From contig JAJPKJ010000007.1 in NCBI GenBank assembly GCA_021323755.1, forward strand, positions 1-64,000: a stretch of 64,000 nucleotides of DNA, read 5' to 3'. Positions 38,250 through 46,297 of the stretch are shown piece after piece. Under the pieces are notes generated by a model. That model had not been told where the DNA came from, did not search any database, and saw only the letters and a program-made list of their open reading frames with translations. The position numbers and the translations under genes are program-made. This stretch comes from Chitinophagales bacterium (GTDB lineage Bacteria; Bacteroidota; Bacteroidia; Chitinophagales; Chitinophagaceae). Numbering within the stretch: position 1 is the first letter of the stretch; each line of letters opens with the position of its first letter.

Positions 38250-39239
38250 TTACAATAATCCTTTCTCCATTAAATACTCTGCTATCTGCACAGCATTTGT
38301 AGCCGCACCTTTACGAAGATTGTCGCTCACAATCCACATATTTAAAGTATTGGGTTGTGTTTCATCTCTGCGCAATCTTCCCACAAAGACCTCGTCTTTT
38401 TCATGGGCATCCTTTGGCATCGGATATTGTTGTGTTGATGGATCATCTACCACAATGACTCCCGGAGATCTGCTCAAAATATTTCTCACCTCACCTAAAT
38501 CAAAATCTTTTTCAAACTCAACATTCACCGCTTCGCTGTGACCACCCACAACCGGAATACGCACGGTGGTGGACGTTACCCGAATGGAATCATCCCGCAT
38601 TATCTTTTTCGTTTCGTTCACCATTTTCATTTCTTCTTTAGTATAACCATTATCAACAAATACATCTATCTGCGGGATCACATTCAGATCGATCGGGTAT
38701 TTATAAGCCATTTCTCCCTGCACGCCATTGCGTTCATTCATTAATTGTGCAACCGCTTTTACCCCGGTACCCGTAACACTTTGATATGTTGATACCACAA
38801 TTCTTCTTATTTTATATTGTTTGTGCAAAGGATTTAATGCAACGACCATTTGAATGGTTGAACAATTGGGGTTGGCAATGATCTTATCCTCTTTTGTCAG
38901 GGCATCAGCGTTTATTTCGGGAACAACCAGTTTTTTTGTAGGATCCATTCTCCATGCAGAAGAATTATCGATCACCGTAATTCCAGCAGCAGCAAATTTC
39001 GGCGCCCACTCCAGCGATGTTCCACCACCTGCTGAAAACAAAGCCACATCAGGTTTTGCGGCGATTGCATCAGTTGCGCTCACTACCTTGTATTTCTTTC
39101 CTTTGAATTCAACCTCTTTGCCAATTGACCTTTCGGAAGCAACGGGCAACAATTCAGTGACGGGAAAATTTCTCTCGGCGAGCACTTGTAACATTTTGGT
39201 TCCAACCAATCCTGTGGCGCCAACTACTGCAACTTTCAT
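38250..39239 (-). CDS. asd: Aspartate-semialdehyde dehydrogenase
   Basis: 329 aa. NADP motif VVGATGLVGTKMLQVL, the catalytic Cys in IANPNCSTIQMV, the acid-base His in VVGGHSEAVNVEF, and SAGGGTSLEWAPKFA. It reduces 4-aspartyl phosphate to aspartate semialdehyde, the common precursor of lysine/diaminopimelate, threonine, methionine and isoleucine. The 330-bp upstream region contains a promoter, a Thr/Lys-rich leader ORF and a terminator, indicating attenuation control. Confidence 0.97.
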   Translation of the reverse strand: MKVAVVGATGLVGTKMLQVLAERNFPVTELLPVASERSIGKEVEFKGKKYKVVSATDAIAAKPDVALFSAGGGTSLEWAPKFAAAGITVIDNSSAWRMDPTKKLVVPEINADALTKEDKIIANPNCSTIQMVVALNPLHKQYKIRRIVVSTYQSVTGTGVKAVAQLMNERNGVQGEMAYKYPIDLNVIPQIDVFVDNGYTKEEMKMVNETKKIMRDDSIRVTSTTVRIPVVGGHSEAVNVEFEKDFDLGEVRNILSRSPGVIVVDDPSTQQYPMPKDAHEKDEVFVGRLRRDETQPNTLNMWIVSDNLRKGAATNAVQIAEYLMEKGLL

Positions 39240-39259
39240 TTTTTATTTTTTAAGGTTAA

Positions 39260-39293
39260 AAATCAAAAAGCCTCCCCGAATCTGGGAAGGCTT
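39260..39293 (-). terminator. Intrinsic terminator in the asd leader (attenuator arm 3:4)
   Basis: Minus strand: AAGCCTTCCC - AGATTC - GGGGAGGCTT, a 10-bp stem with one G-T pair, then TTTTTGATTTTT. It stands about 20 bp before the asd ATG and downstream of asd's only visible promoter, so it can only serve to stop transcription before asd. Confidence 0.85.
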
Positions 39294-39330
39294 CTATTAT
39301 TTTGAACACAAAACAATCAGGCATCTTCCC
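39284..39330 (-). promoter_or_regulatory. Putative antiterminator of the asd leader (arm 2:3)
   Basis: Minus-strand GGGAAGATGCC (39320-39330), which forms the last codons of the leader ORF, can pair with GCCTTCCC (39284-39291), the 5' arm of the terminator: six G-C/A-T pairs, a 2-nt bulge, then GC:GC. A ribosome that reaches the leader stop codon would cover the first arm and free the terminator. The pairing is by eye; energies were not computed. Confidence 0.65.
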
Positions 39331-39379
39331 TTTTCAAGAGCGTCTTGCATGTTTGCTTTGTATGTTTTGTAATCATCAT
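39317..39379 (-). CDS. Putative asd leader peptide (20 aa)
   Basis: Reads MMITKHTKQTCKTLLKREDA then TGA. Of the first 16 residues, four are Thr (positions 4, 7, 10, 13), four Lys, two Met and one Ile: 11 in total are aspartate-pathway amino acids. The ATG lies 6 nt after a -7 element, so translation would be nearly leaderless. The stop codon abuts the antiterminator arm. It is too short for the ORF track. Expression is not proved. Confidence 0.65.
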   Translation of the reverse strand: MMITKHTKQTCKTLLKREDA

Positions 39380-39385
39380 GAGGAG

Positions 39386-39417
39386 CAAAAATAATTACGA
39401 ACGCAGTTAATCCCAAA
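39386..39417 (-). promoter_or_regulatory. Bacteroidota-type promoter of the asd leader
   Basis: Minus strand TTTG (39414-39417) - 20 nt - TATTTTTG (39386-39393), matching the -33/-7 consensus exactly with ideal spacing. The start point should fall at or within a few bases of the leader ATG at 39379. Confidence 0.8.
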
Positions 39418-39520
39418 TTTTTTTACTTTTATTATCAAACATTTCCGCAAATGCTTGTATTTGCTTATGAACGGTCGGATAAAACAATTCAGGAACGCGG
39501 TTACATTGTCAAAAAAGATA

Positions 39521-39547
39521 AAGGCTTACATAAAACAGGTAAGCCTT
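39521..39547 (-). terminator. Terminator of the M13 peptidase gene
   Basis: Perfect 9-bp inverted repeat AAGGCTTAC / GTAAGCCTT with a 9-nt loop, followed on the minus strand by TATCTTTTTT. It lies 22 bp after the M13 gene stop and separates that gene from the asd leader. Confidence 0.75.
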
Positions 39548-39569
39548 ACCGTTAGAATCTAAAGCTGTT

Positions 39570-41609
39570 TTACCAAATCTTAATCCTTGCACTGTCTGGT
39601 TTATACATTTTATCGCCTTCTTTAACGTCGAATGCTTTATAAAAAGGGGCGAAGTTTGATAATGGACCAAGCACGCGAAACCTGTCTGGCGAATGAGGAT
39701 CAACGCTAACCAACTGACGCATCAGTTCATCTTTGTATTTACTGCGCCACGCTTGCGCATAGGCCAAAAAGAATCGTTGATCGGGAGTTATTCCGTCAAT
39801 TTTTGTACTGTCCTTTCCTTCATTGGTTAATTTGAATGCATCATATGCAATCGTAATGCCACCAAGATCGGCAATATTCTCACCAGTAGTCAATGCGCCA
39901 TTTACATGCAATGTGTCTACAGCAACAAACCCGTTAAATTGATCGATGATGAGTTTGGTTTTAGCCACAAATTTTAGGCTGTCACTTTTGCTCCACCAAT
40001 TTTTTAAGTTCCCATCCTTATCATATTGCGCACCCTGATCATCAAAACCATGTGTCATTTCATGTCCAATGAACATTCCTATTGCGCCATAGTTGACCGC
40101 ATCGTCGCCACTCATATCAAAAAAAGGATATTGTAAGATGCCCGCCGGAAAAACGATCTCATTATTGTACGGATTGTAATAGGCATTAATAGTTGGCGGC
40201 GTCATCCCCCACTCGGTTCTGTCAACAGGTTTGCCAACTTTTGCAGCCTGAAAATCATATTGATTTTTATCGCATGATATCCTGTTTTCAAAATACTTAT
40301 TCCTATCGATCGTCACTTTACTGTAATCTCTCCATTTGTCTGGATAGCCAATTTTTTTGAGAAATGCATGGAGCTTGTCTTTTGCTTTTGCCTTTGTGCT
40401 ATCGCTCATCCAATCAAGATTACCGATTCTTGCATCAAATGCAGTCTGTAAATTATTTACCAGCTCAAGCATTCTTTTTTTAGCTGCTTCAGTAAAATAT
40501 TTTTTTACATAGATCTGTCCCAACGCTTCCCCAAGATGCCCGTCAGTAGCGGAAACCAACCTGAACCATCTTGGTTTCATGGTCTGCTGCCCGCTTAACG
40601 CTTTATTGTAATAATCAAAACTTGCGTTAACAAATTCACTGCTCAATGCGTTTGCATCGGCATCTATCGTATGAAACTGCAGATAAGCTTTCCATGAATC
40701 AACTGGTGCTTTCTTTAAAAGCTCATTGAGTTTTGCATAAAATTTCGGTTGTTGCACATTCACCGAATCCGAATGAAGGTTCATTGCATCTAATGTAGCT
40801 TTCCATTCAAAAGCGGGCATTTCTTTATCCAATTCACTTACCGCTAATTTGTGATAATTACTTTGCGGATCACGTAACTCCACATTTGTTTTATGACTGG
40901 TAGCAATATCTTTCTCAAGGTCATAAATAAGTATCATTTTTTTTGCAGCCGTTGCTGAATCATCACCGGTATATTTCAATAGCTTTTGAATATAGTTTTG
41001 ATACGCCTTTATTACCGCAAGCGATGCAGTATCTTTTTTAAAATAATAATCTCTGTCGGGTAAACCCAATCCACCTTGTCCAAAAATGACGATATTCATT
41101 TTGCTGTTCTTATCATCAGAGCCAACTCCGCCATTAAATAGAATGCCTTTATTTTCTTTTTGCAATTCTACGATGTAGCTAAGAACTTGTTTAGCATTCT
41201 TAATGCCGTTTATTTTTTGCAAATAAGGTTTTAAAGGTTCGTAGCCGCGTTTATCAATCGTTGCAGAATCCATTCCGGATGCATAAAAATCGCCAACCTT
41301 CTGTTCAATGCTGCCGGCACTATTATTGGCTTTTGAAACGCTATCAAGCAAGACCCGCAAACTATCCTGCGTCCTGTTGTACAGATCATTGAAGCCACCA
41401 ATGCCAGATTCTGTGGAAGGAATTACGGCATTCTTTAACCATTTCCCATTCACATACAAATAGAAATTATCACCGGGCTTTACGGATGAATCCATGGCAG
41501 ACCGGTCTATAAAATCAGCGCCGGCTGAAGATTTATCGGGTGCATTGCATGCCGTCCCCATTATTAAAATAATACTCGTCGCAAGAAGTGGAAAGAAGAT
41601 CTTTTTCAT
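39570..41609 (-). CDS. M13 (neprilysin-like) metallopeptidase lipoprotein
   Basis: 679 aa. Lipobox MGTAC (Cys21) follows a signal peptide. The helical N-terminal PF05649-like region is followed by the catalytic M13 domain with zinc motif HEMTH in IGHEMTHGFDDQGAQYD, the third ligand Glu in GENIADLGG and substrate-binding NAYYNP. It is a periplasmic or surface zinc endopeptidase that cuts oligopeptides. The C-terminus is IKIW instead of the usual CxxW. Monocistronic with its own terminator. Confidence 0.94.
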   Translation of the reverse strand: MKKIFFPLLATSIILIMGTACNAPDKSSAGADFIDRSAMDSSVKPGDNFYLYVNGKWLKNAVIPSTESGIGGFNDLYNRTQDSLRVLLDSVSKANNSAGSIEQKVGDFYASGMDSATIDKRGYEPLKPYLQKINGIKNAKQVLSYIVELQKENKGILFNGGVGSDDKNSKMNIVIFGQGGLGLPDRDYYFKKDTASLAVIKAYQNYIQKLLKYTGDDSATAAKKMILIYDLEKDIATSHKTNVELRDPQSNYHKLAVSELDKEMPAFEWKATLDAMNLHSDSVNVQQPKFYAKLNELLKKAPVDSWKAYLQFHTIDADANALSSEFVNASFDYYNKALSGQQTMKPRWFRLVSATDGHLGEALGQIYVKKYFTEAAKKRMLELVNNLQTAFDARIGNLDWMSDSTKAKAKDKLHAFLKKIGYPDKWRDYSKVTIDRNKYFENRISCDKNQYDFQAAKVGKPVDRTEWGMTPPTINAYYNPYNNEIVFPAGILQYPFFDMSGDDAVNYGAIGMFIGHEMTHGFDDQGAQYDKDGNLKNWWSKSDSLKFVAKTKLIIDQFNGFVAVDTLHVNGALTTGENIADLGGITIAYDAFKLTNEGKDSTKIDGITPDQRFFLAYAQAWRSKYKDELMRQLVSVDPHSPDRFRVLGPLSNFAPFYKAFDVKEGDKMYKPDSARIKIW

Positions 41610-41721
41610 AAAAACAGTTTGGTTAAAAAATTGAATCTAAAAAACTTCCAGATGATCGCATGCTCACTAAATAAGCAGTATAAAAAGTTAATTATCGGGC
41701 TATAGGTAAGATAGGACTTAA

Positions 41722-42642
41722 TTACACCAATGCAATATCGAAACTCACCAATTCTACAAATTCCTGCACGCGTCCATCAATATCTGCTTTTGTGATTTCT
41801 CTCAATCTTTGTGTGCCGAATTTTTCTACACAAAAACTCGCCATGGCGCTACCAACAATAATCGCTGTTTTCATATTCGCAAAAGAAATATCTTTTGTCT
41901 TTGCCAGGTGCCCGATAAAACCACCAGCAAATGTATCACCTGCTCCGGTTGGATCAAAGACTTCTTCTAACGGTAATGCGGGCGCGAAAAACACCTCGTT
42001 GCCATGAAACAATAATGCGCCGTGTTCGCCTTTTTTTATGATCAGGTATTTTGGACCCATTTTTGAAATCGCAGCTGCAGCCTTCACCAAAGAATATTCT
42101 CCGCTTAATTGTCTTGCTTCGCTGTCGTTTACCAATAATACATCAACTTTTGCCAGGACTTTTTTCAGGTCATCCAATGCAATGTCCATCCAAAAATTCA
42201 TCGTGTCAATAGCGATCAGTTTCGGTTTCTTTTTCAACTGATCGATCACACTCAATTGCACAGATGGCGCAAGATTTCCAAGCATTATAAATTCACAATC
42301 CTGGAAACTGTCAGGCACAACAGGCTGAAAAGTTCCGAGTACATTTAATTCCGTTACCAGTGTATCGCGCGTATTCATATCCATATGATATTTGCCCGAC
42401 CAATAAAAAGATTTTTCATCCTTTTTGATCTGAACCCCTTCCAGATCCACGCCACGCGCCGATAATGCATCCAGCTCTGCCTGCGGAAAATCTCCGCCAA
42501 CCACCGAAATTTGTTTCACCGAAGTGAAATTACTCGCACACCAGGCAATATATGTTGCAGCGCCACCAACAATTTTATCACTTTTGCCAAAGGGCGTTTC
42601 AATATCATCAAACGCCATAGAACCCACTACAATTAACGACAT
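41722..42642 (-). CDS. PfkB-family sugar/nucleoside kinase
   Basis: 306 aa ribokinase fold. It starts with LIVVGSMAFDDIETPFG and GGAATYIAWCASNF, has VLLVNDSEARQLSG, and the anion-hole plus catalytic Asp motif FDPTGAGDTFAGGFIGHL. The family phosphorylates sugars or nucleosides; the substrate cannot be assigned (adenosine or a ketose are possible). It is divergent from the tetR gene, with its start 127 bp from tetR's. Confidence 0.9.
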   Translation of the reverse strand: MSLIVVGSMAFDDIETPFGKSDKIVGGAATYIAWCASNFTSVKQISVVGGDFPQAELDALSARGVDLEGVQIKKDEKSFYWSGKYHMDMNTRDTLVTELNVLGTFQPVVPDSFQDCEFIMLGNLAPSVQLSVIDQLKKKPKLIAIDTMNFWMDIALDDLKKVLAKVDVLLVNDSEARQLSGEYSLVKAAAAISKMGPKYLIIKKGEHGALLFHGNEVFFAPALPLEEVFDPTGAGDTFAGGFIGHLAKTKDISFANMKTAIIVGSAMASFCVEKFGTQRLREITKADIDGRVQEFVELVSFDIALV

Positions 42643-42732
42643 TTTAAAATTTTAGTTGAATAAAAAAATCGCACAAACCTACATGAAATTTGACGTAACA
42701 AAAACTCTACCCGCTTTTTTATATGGCAGATC

Positions 42733-42746
42733 CTAACACTTGTTAG
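42733..42746. promoter_or_regulatory. Operator palindrome CTAAC-N4-GTTAG at tetR
   Basis: CTAACACTTGTTAG, a perfect 6-bp inverted repeat around CT. It lies just upstream of the -7 element of the tetR promoter, where binding would block transcription. The same 14-bp pattern recurs at paaA (44967-44980). It resembles the CNAACGNNCGTTNG site I recall for Thermus PaaR. Confidence 0.7.
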
Positions 42747-42753
42747 TTTTGTT

Positions 42754-42761
42754 TATTTTTG
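42754..42761 (+). promoter_or_regulatory. -7 element of the tetR promoter
   Basis: TATTTTTG matches TAnnTTTG and ends 8 nt before the tetR ATG at 42770. No clear -33 TTTG is seen at the usual distance; the upstream operator occupies the spacer region. Confidence 0.55.
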
Positions 42762-42769
42762 ATGCCTGT

Positions 42770-43360
42770 ATGGCAAAAATTCAAAGCAAAAAGAACAGCA
42801 CCAAAAAAGAGATCATTATTGAAAAAGCCGCCAAACTCTTTCGCGACAAAGGCTTTGGCGCTTCTTCCATGCGTGATCTTGCAGAAGTAGTGGGGGTGGA
42901 AGCTGCAAGCTTGTACAACCATATTCAATCCAAGTCCGAAATTTTACAAGCGATCTGCTTTAAAGTGGCCAACGAATTTATTTCTCATCTTGAAGCTGTC
43001 GAAAGAAGCCCCGAACCAACATTAAAGAAAATGGAGACCATTATCCGTTTTCATATCCGCATGATGCTGGAACAATATGAATACGTATATATTTCCGATC
43101 ATGAATGGAGACATTTGCCAGAACCTTATCTTTCTAATTTCTTAAATCAACGAAGAAGCTACCGTAAAAGATTAGGAGATATCATTGAAAACGGCATCCA
43201 AAAAAATGAAATAAAAAATATTGAACCCTATGTTGCGATATTAACCATCTTATCCGCGATAAGCGGGATAGAATCCTGGCAACGCTCCCGCAAAAGCACC
43301 AGTGCCGAAACGCTGGAAACGAATATGGTAAAGTATCTGATCGAAGGGTTGAAGAAATAA
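42770..43360 (+). CDS. TetR-family regulator, probable phenylacetate regulator
   Basis: 196 aa from the ATG at 42770, which follows the -7 element; the track's TTG at 42740 lies inside the operator. The N-terminal helix-turn-helix is typical: KEIIIEKAAKLFRDKGFGASSMRDLAEVVGVEAASLYNHIQSK. The C-terminal ligand domain (LEAVERSPEPTLKKMETIIRFHIRM) resembles the TetR_C family of fatty-acid/CoA-ester sensors. Next to paaE and with a matching operator at paaA, it is likely a PaaR-like repressor released by phenylacetyl-CoA (inference). Confidence 0.88.
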   Translation: MAKIQSKKNSTKKEIIIEKAAKLFRDKGFGASSMRDLAEVVGVEAASLYNHIQSKSEILQAICFKVANEFISHLEAVERSPEPTLKKMETIIRFHIRMMLEQYEYVYISDHEWRHLPEPYLSNFLNQRRSYRKRLGDIIENGIQKNEIKNIEPYVAILTILSAISGIESWQRSRKSTSAETLETNMVKYLIEGLKK

Positions 43361-43430
43361 CAGAGAATAAAACAAAGAATAGAAAAAATGAGAACTTCCC
43401 ACTGTAAACTCTAAACTGGAAACTAAATAC

Positions 43431-44516
43431 GTGGCTACACATTTTCATAAACTAAGGATTAAGGATATACGAAATGAAACTCCTGAGTGTGTTTCCATTG
43501 CATTTCATATTCCCGAAGAATTAAAAAAAGAATTTGAATTCACGCAGGGACAGAACATTACCGTCAAAGCGATCATTAATAATGAAGAAATTCGCCGTTC
43601 ATATTCTATTTGCAGCAGTCCTTTGCAAAATGAACTACGCATCGCTGTAAAAAAGATCAGTGGCGGAAAATTTTCTTTATACGCTGATTCAATAAAAGAA
43701 AATGATGCACTTGAAATTCTTCCGCCTACGGGAAAATTTTACACTGCCTTAAATCCTGTCAACAAAAAAAACTACATCGCATTTGCTGCGGGAAGCGGCA
43801 TTACTCCGGTCATCTCCCTTATTAAGACCACCTTAGCCACCGAGCCGCAGAGCAGCTTTACATTAATATATGGAAATAAGAATCGCAGTTCCATCATTTT
43901 TAAAGAGGAACTGGAAGGGATCAAAAATCGTTACATCAATCGATTCGCTCTTCATCATATCTTAAGTCGCGAGCAAACGGATGCAGCCATTAATCACGGA
44001 AGAATCAACAAAGAAAAATGTGATGAGTTAAATGAGAAACTCATCAACATTAATGAAATGGATGAGTTCTTTATTTGCGGGCCGGAACAAATGATATTTT
44101 CTGTAAAAGACTGGCTGGAAAAAAAAGAAATTGATAAAAAGAAAATTCATTTTGAATTATTCACCGTGCCCGGAGAGCGGTCGGAGATCAAAAATCCCAA
44201 GTCGGATAATCAGAGAAGGAAAATCGTCGATAAGATTAGTAACGTTACCATAAATCAAGATGGCATTGCCTTTAGCTTTGAACTCGGCTATGATGATGAA
44301 TCAATTTTAAATGCTGCCTTGAAGCAAGGCGCTGATTTGCCTTTTGCGTGCAAAGGCGGTGTTTGCAGCACATGCCGCGCTAAATTGATTGAAGGCAAAG
44401 TTGATATGGAACAGAATTATGCCCTGGAACCCGATGAACTTGAAAATGGGTTTATTCTCACTTGTCAATCGCATCCGCGAAGCGAAAAAGTGATTATTGA
44501 TTTTGATATAAAATAA
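43431..44516 (+). CDS. paaE: Phenylacetyl-CoA 1,2-epoxidase reductase subunit PaaE
   Basis: 361 aa starting at GTG. An FAD/NAD ferredoxin-reductase module (RRSYSICSSPLQ for FAD; FAAGSGITPVISLI for NAD) is followed by a C-terminal plant-type [2Fe-2S] ferredoxin with Cys in PFACKGGVCSTC and a last Cys in ILTCQSH. It passes electrons from NAD(P)H to the PaaABCD di-iron monooxygenase. It is 70 bp after tetR and separated from paaA by 512 bp with its own promoter, unlike the contiguous paaABCDE of Proteobacteria. Confidence 0.93.
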   Translation: MATHFHKLRIKDIRNETPECVSIAFHIPEELKKEFEFTQGQNITVKAIINNEEIRRSYSICSSPLQNELRIAVKKISGGKFSLYADSIKENDALEILPPTGKFYTALNPVNKKNYIAFAAGSGITPVISLIKTTLATEPQSSFTLIYGNKNRSSIIFKEELEGIKNRYINRFALHHILSREQTDAAINHGRINKEKCDELNEKLININEMDEFFICGPEQMIFSVKDWLEKKEIDKKKIHFELFTVPGERSEIKNPKSDNQRRKIVDKISNVTINQDGIAFSFELGYDDESILNAALKQGADLPFACKGGVCSTCRAKLIEGKVDMEQNYALEPDELENGFILTCQSHPRSEKVIIDFDIK

Positions 44517-44621
44517 GAAAGCGCAGTGAATACCGCGCCTCGTTTAAACTAACAGTCACTATAATTTTGGGCTTAGGGATTAAAACGGGAGATAAATTTA
44601 TTGATAATACGCTGATATCAC

Positions 44622-44646
44622 AATACTACATTTGTAGTATTTTTTT
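44622..44646 (+). terminator. Palindrome plus T-run after paaE
   Basis: AATACTACA-TT-TGTAGTATT followed by five further T: a perfect 9-bp hairpin with a T tract, so probably the paaE terminator. The very short loop and the TACA/TGTA core also resemble a BlaI/MecI-type operator, so a protein-binding role is possible. Confidence 0.5.
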
Positions 44647-44966
44647 AGCCGGATCTCGATAAAAAGAGAAGGAGCTGCATCCAATTTACCTGCCAAAATG
44701 CATCAAAAATGAAATAAATTAAAAAATCCATTGGGAAAGAAAGTTTTCTAAGTCCAACCGAATTGATTTCATATTATAAAAGGCATTGTTTCGGATAGGT
44801 CCAAGCAGGTGACCGTCATTAAAAAAAAGCTTACTGTTAAAAGTGATTTTATCATGGAACAATAATAAAGTAAAGCTTCTACTTTATACTTTACAATAAA
44901 TTTGAATGGTTAAGAACGCAAAAAGTCTCCCCTTTCTCAAAGGGCATATGGTTGCCCGTGCAAAAG

Positions 44967-44980
44967 CTAACAACCGTTAG
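44967..44980. promoter_or_regulatory. Operator palindrome CTAAC-N4-GTTAG at paaA
   Basis: CTAACAACCGTTAG, same half-sites and spacing as the site at tetR. Its right half overlaps the position expected for the -33 element (TTAG, 19 nt before the -7), so repressor binding would block RNA polymerase at the paaABCDG promoter. Confidence 0.7.
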
Positions 44981-44999
44981 TTTCTATAAAGAAAAAAAG

Positions 45000-45007
45000 T
45001 ATCTTTG
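45000..45007 (+). promoter_or_regulatory. -7 element of the paaA promoter
   Basis: TATCTTTG, an exact TAnnTTTG match, 21 nt before the paaA ATG. A TTAG 19 nt upstream stands where TTTG is expected. The operator covers that position. Confidence 0.7.
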
Positions 45008-45028
45008 AGAATTAAAATTTGTTTGTTC

Positions 45029-45967
45029 ATGCTGGATCCGGAGAAAATATTTTTAGATAAGGTCTATGAAGAAATAAAAATTGAACCGAAAGACTGGATG
45101 CCGGATCAATATCGAAAAACGCTTATCCGGCAGATATCCCAGCATGCTCACAGTGAAATCGTTGGGATGTTGCCCGAAGCAAATTGGATCACGCGGGCGC
45201 CAACATTAAGAAGAAAGGCAACATTGATCGCAAAGGTGCAGGACGAAGCCGGGCATGGCTTGTATCTTTATTCTGCTGCCGAAACTTTAAATATTACCAG
45301 GGATGAAATGCTCGATCAATTGCATAGCGGCAAAGCGAAATATTCCTCCATTTTCAATTATCCGACATTAACCTGGGCAGATATGGGCGCGATCGGTTGG
45401 CTGGTTGATGGCGCCGCAATAATGAACCAGGTTCCATTGTGCCGTTGCAGTTATGGTCCTTATGCGCGTGCGATGATCCGCATTTGCAAGGAAGAAAGTT
45501 TTCACCAGCGCCAGGGTTTTGAAATATTATTGACGCTCAGTAAGGGGACAGAAGCCCAACGCAAGATGGCCCAGGATGCTATCGATCGCTGGTGGTGGCC
45601 AAGCATTATGATGTTCGGCCCCAATGATGACGCTTCTCCGCATTCTGCACAGAGCATGGCCTGGAAAATAAAACGTTTCAGTAATGACGAATTGAGACAG
45701 AAATTTATTGACATGTGCGCAGAACAGGTGAAAATATTAAGACTCACATTACCAGATGAAAAATTGAAATGGAATGAAAAAAGAAATCATTTTGATTTTG
45801 GAGAAATTAATTGGAAGGAATTTTGGAATGTGGTAAATGGAAACGGACCCTGTAATAAGGAAAGACTGGCAGCCAGAACAAAAGCACATAAAGATGGAGC
45901 TTGGGTTCGAGAAGCAGCCGCCGCACACGCAGAAAAAAGAAAATCAAGGGCGCAAAAAGCTGCATAA
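45029..45967 (+). CDS. paaA: Phenylacetyl-CoA 1,2-epoxidase catalytic subunit PaaA
   Basis: 312 aa from the ATG at 45029; the track start TTG at 45005 is inside the -7 element. Ferritin-like di-iron ligands are visible in [13 protein letters not shown] and [13 protein letters not shown] (ExxH type), and family motifs include [27 protein letters not shown], and [15 protein letters not shown]. It epoxidises the ring of phenylacetyl-CoA. First gene of paaABCD-paaG; 38 bp to paaB. Confidence 0.96.
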   Translation: MLDPEKIFLDKVYEEIKIEPKDWMPDQYRKTLIRQISQHAHSEIVGMLPEANWITRAPTLRRKATLIAKVQDEAGHGLYLYSAAETLNITRDEMLDQLHSGKAKYSSIFNYPTLTWADMGAIGWLVDGAAIMNQVPLCRCSYGPYARAMIRICKEESFHQRQGFEILLTLSKGTEAQRKMAQDAIDRWWWPSIMMFGPNDDASPHSAQSMAWKIKRFSNDELRQKFIDMCAEQVKILRLTLPDEKLKWNEKRNHFDFGEINWKEFWNVVNGNGPCNKERLAARTKAHKDGAWVREAAAAHAEKRKSRAQKAA

Positions 45968-46005
45968 ATTTTTTATCTGAGATCCATCATCTAAAATTCA
46001 ACTTA

Positions 46006-46290
46006 ATGAATAAAGAATGGCCATTATGGGAAATCTTTATCCGGAGCAAAAATGGTCTTGATCATAAACATGCCGGAAGTTTGCATGCCGCTGATGCACA
46101 AATGGCAATTGAAAATGCTAGAGATGTTTATACAAGAAGAATGGAAGGTGTAAGCATTTGGGTAGTGGAATCAAAATATATTCACGCATCAAATCCCGAT
46201 GAAGCTTCATCATTATATGATCCGGCGAATGACAAACCCTATCGTCATCCGACATTTTATGAATTGCCCGATGAATTAAAGAATATGTGA
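46006..46290 (+). CDS. paaB: Phenylacetyl-CoA epoxidase subunit PaaB
   Basis: 94 aa from the ATG at 46006, matching PaaB length; the track's extra 35 residues overlap paaA and are rejected. Typical sequence: WPLWEIFIRSKNGLDHKHAGSLHAADAQMA, ARDVYTRRMEGVSIWVV and DKPYRHPTFYELP. PaaB bridges PaaAC units in the monooxygenase. 7 bp separate it from paaC. Confidence 0.95.
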   Translation: MNKEWPLWEIFIRSKNGLDHKHAGSLHAADAQMAIENARDVYTRRMEGVSIWVVESKYIHASNPDEASSLYDPANDKPYRHPTFYELPDELKNM

Positions 46291-46297
46291 TCGCTTT

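Larger units (their letters stand above)
44517..45028. other. 512-bp paaE-paaA intergenic region
   Basis: No ORF is convincing here. It holds, in order: a weak GCGC hairpin right after the paaE stop (44521-44538), a strong 9-bp palindrome with T-tract (44622-44646), short inverted repeats GTAAAG/CTTTAC (44870-44894) and CCCTTT/AAAGGG (44930-44944), the TetR-type operator (44967-44980), and the paaA -7 element (45000-45007). The remaining sequence is AT-rich with no recognised RNA motif. Confidence 0.6.

Noticed and set aside
38854-39372. 172-aa plus-strand ORF across the asd 5' end and leader
   Set aside because: Antisense shadow of asd; it crosses the attenuator terminator and has no recognisable domain.
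44970-45007. TTG at 45005 as the paaA start
   Set aside because: It is part of the TATCTTTG promoter element; the ATG at 45029 gives the normal PaaA length.
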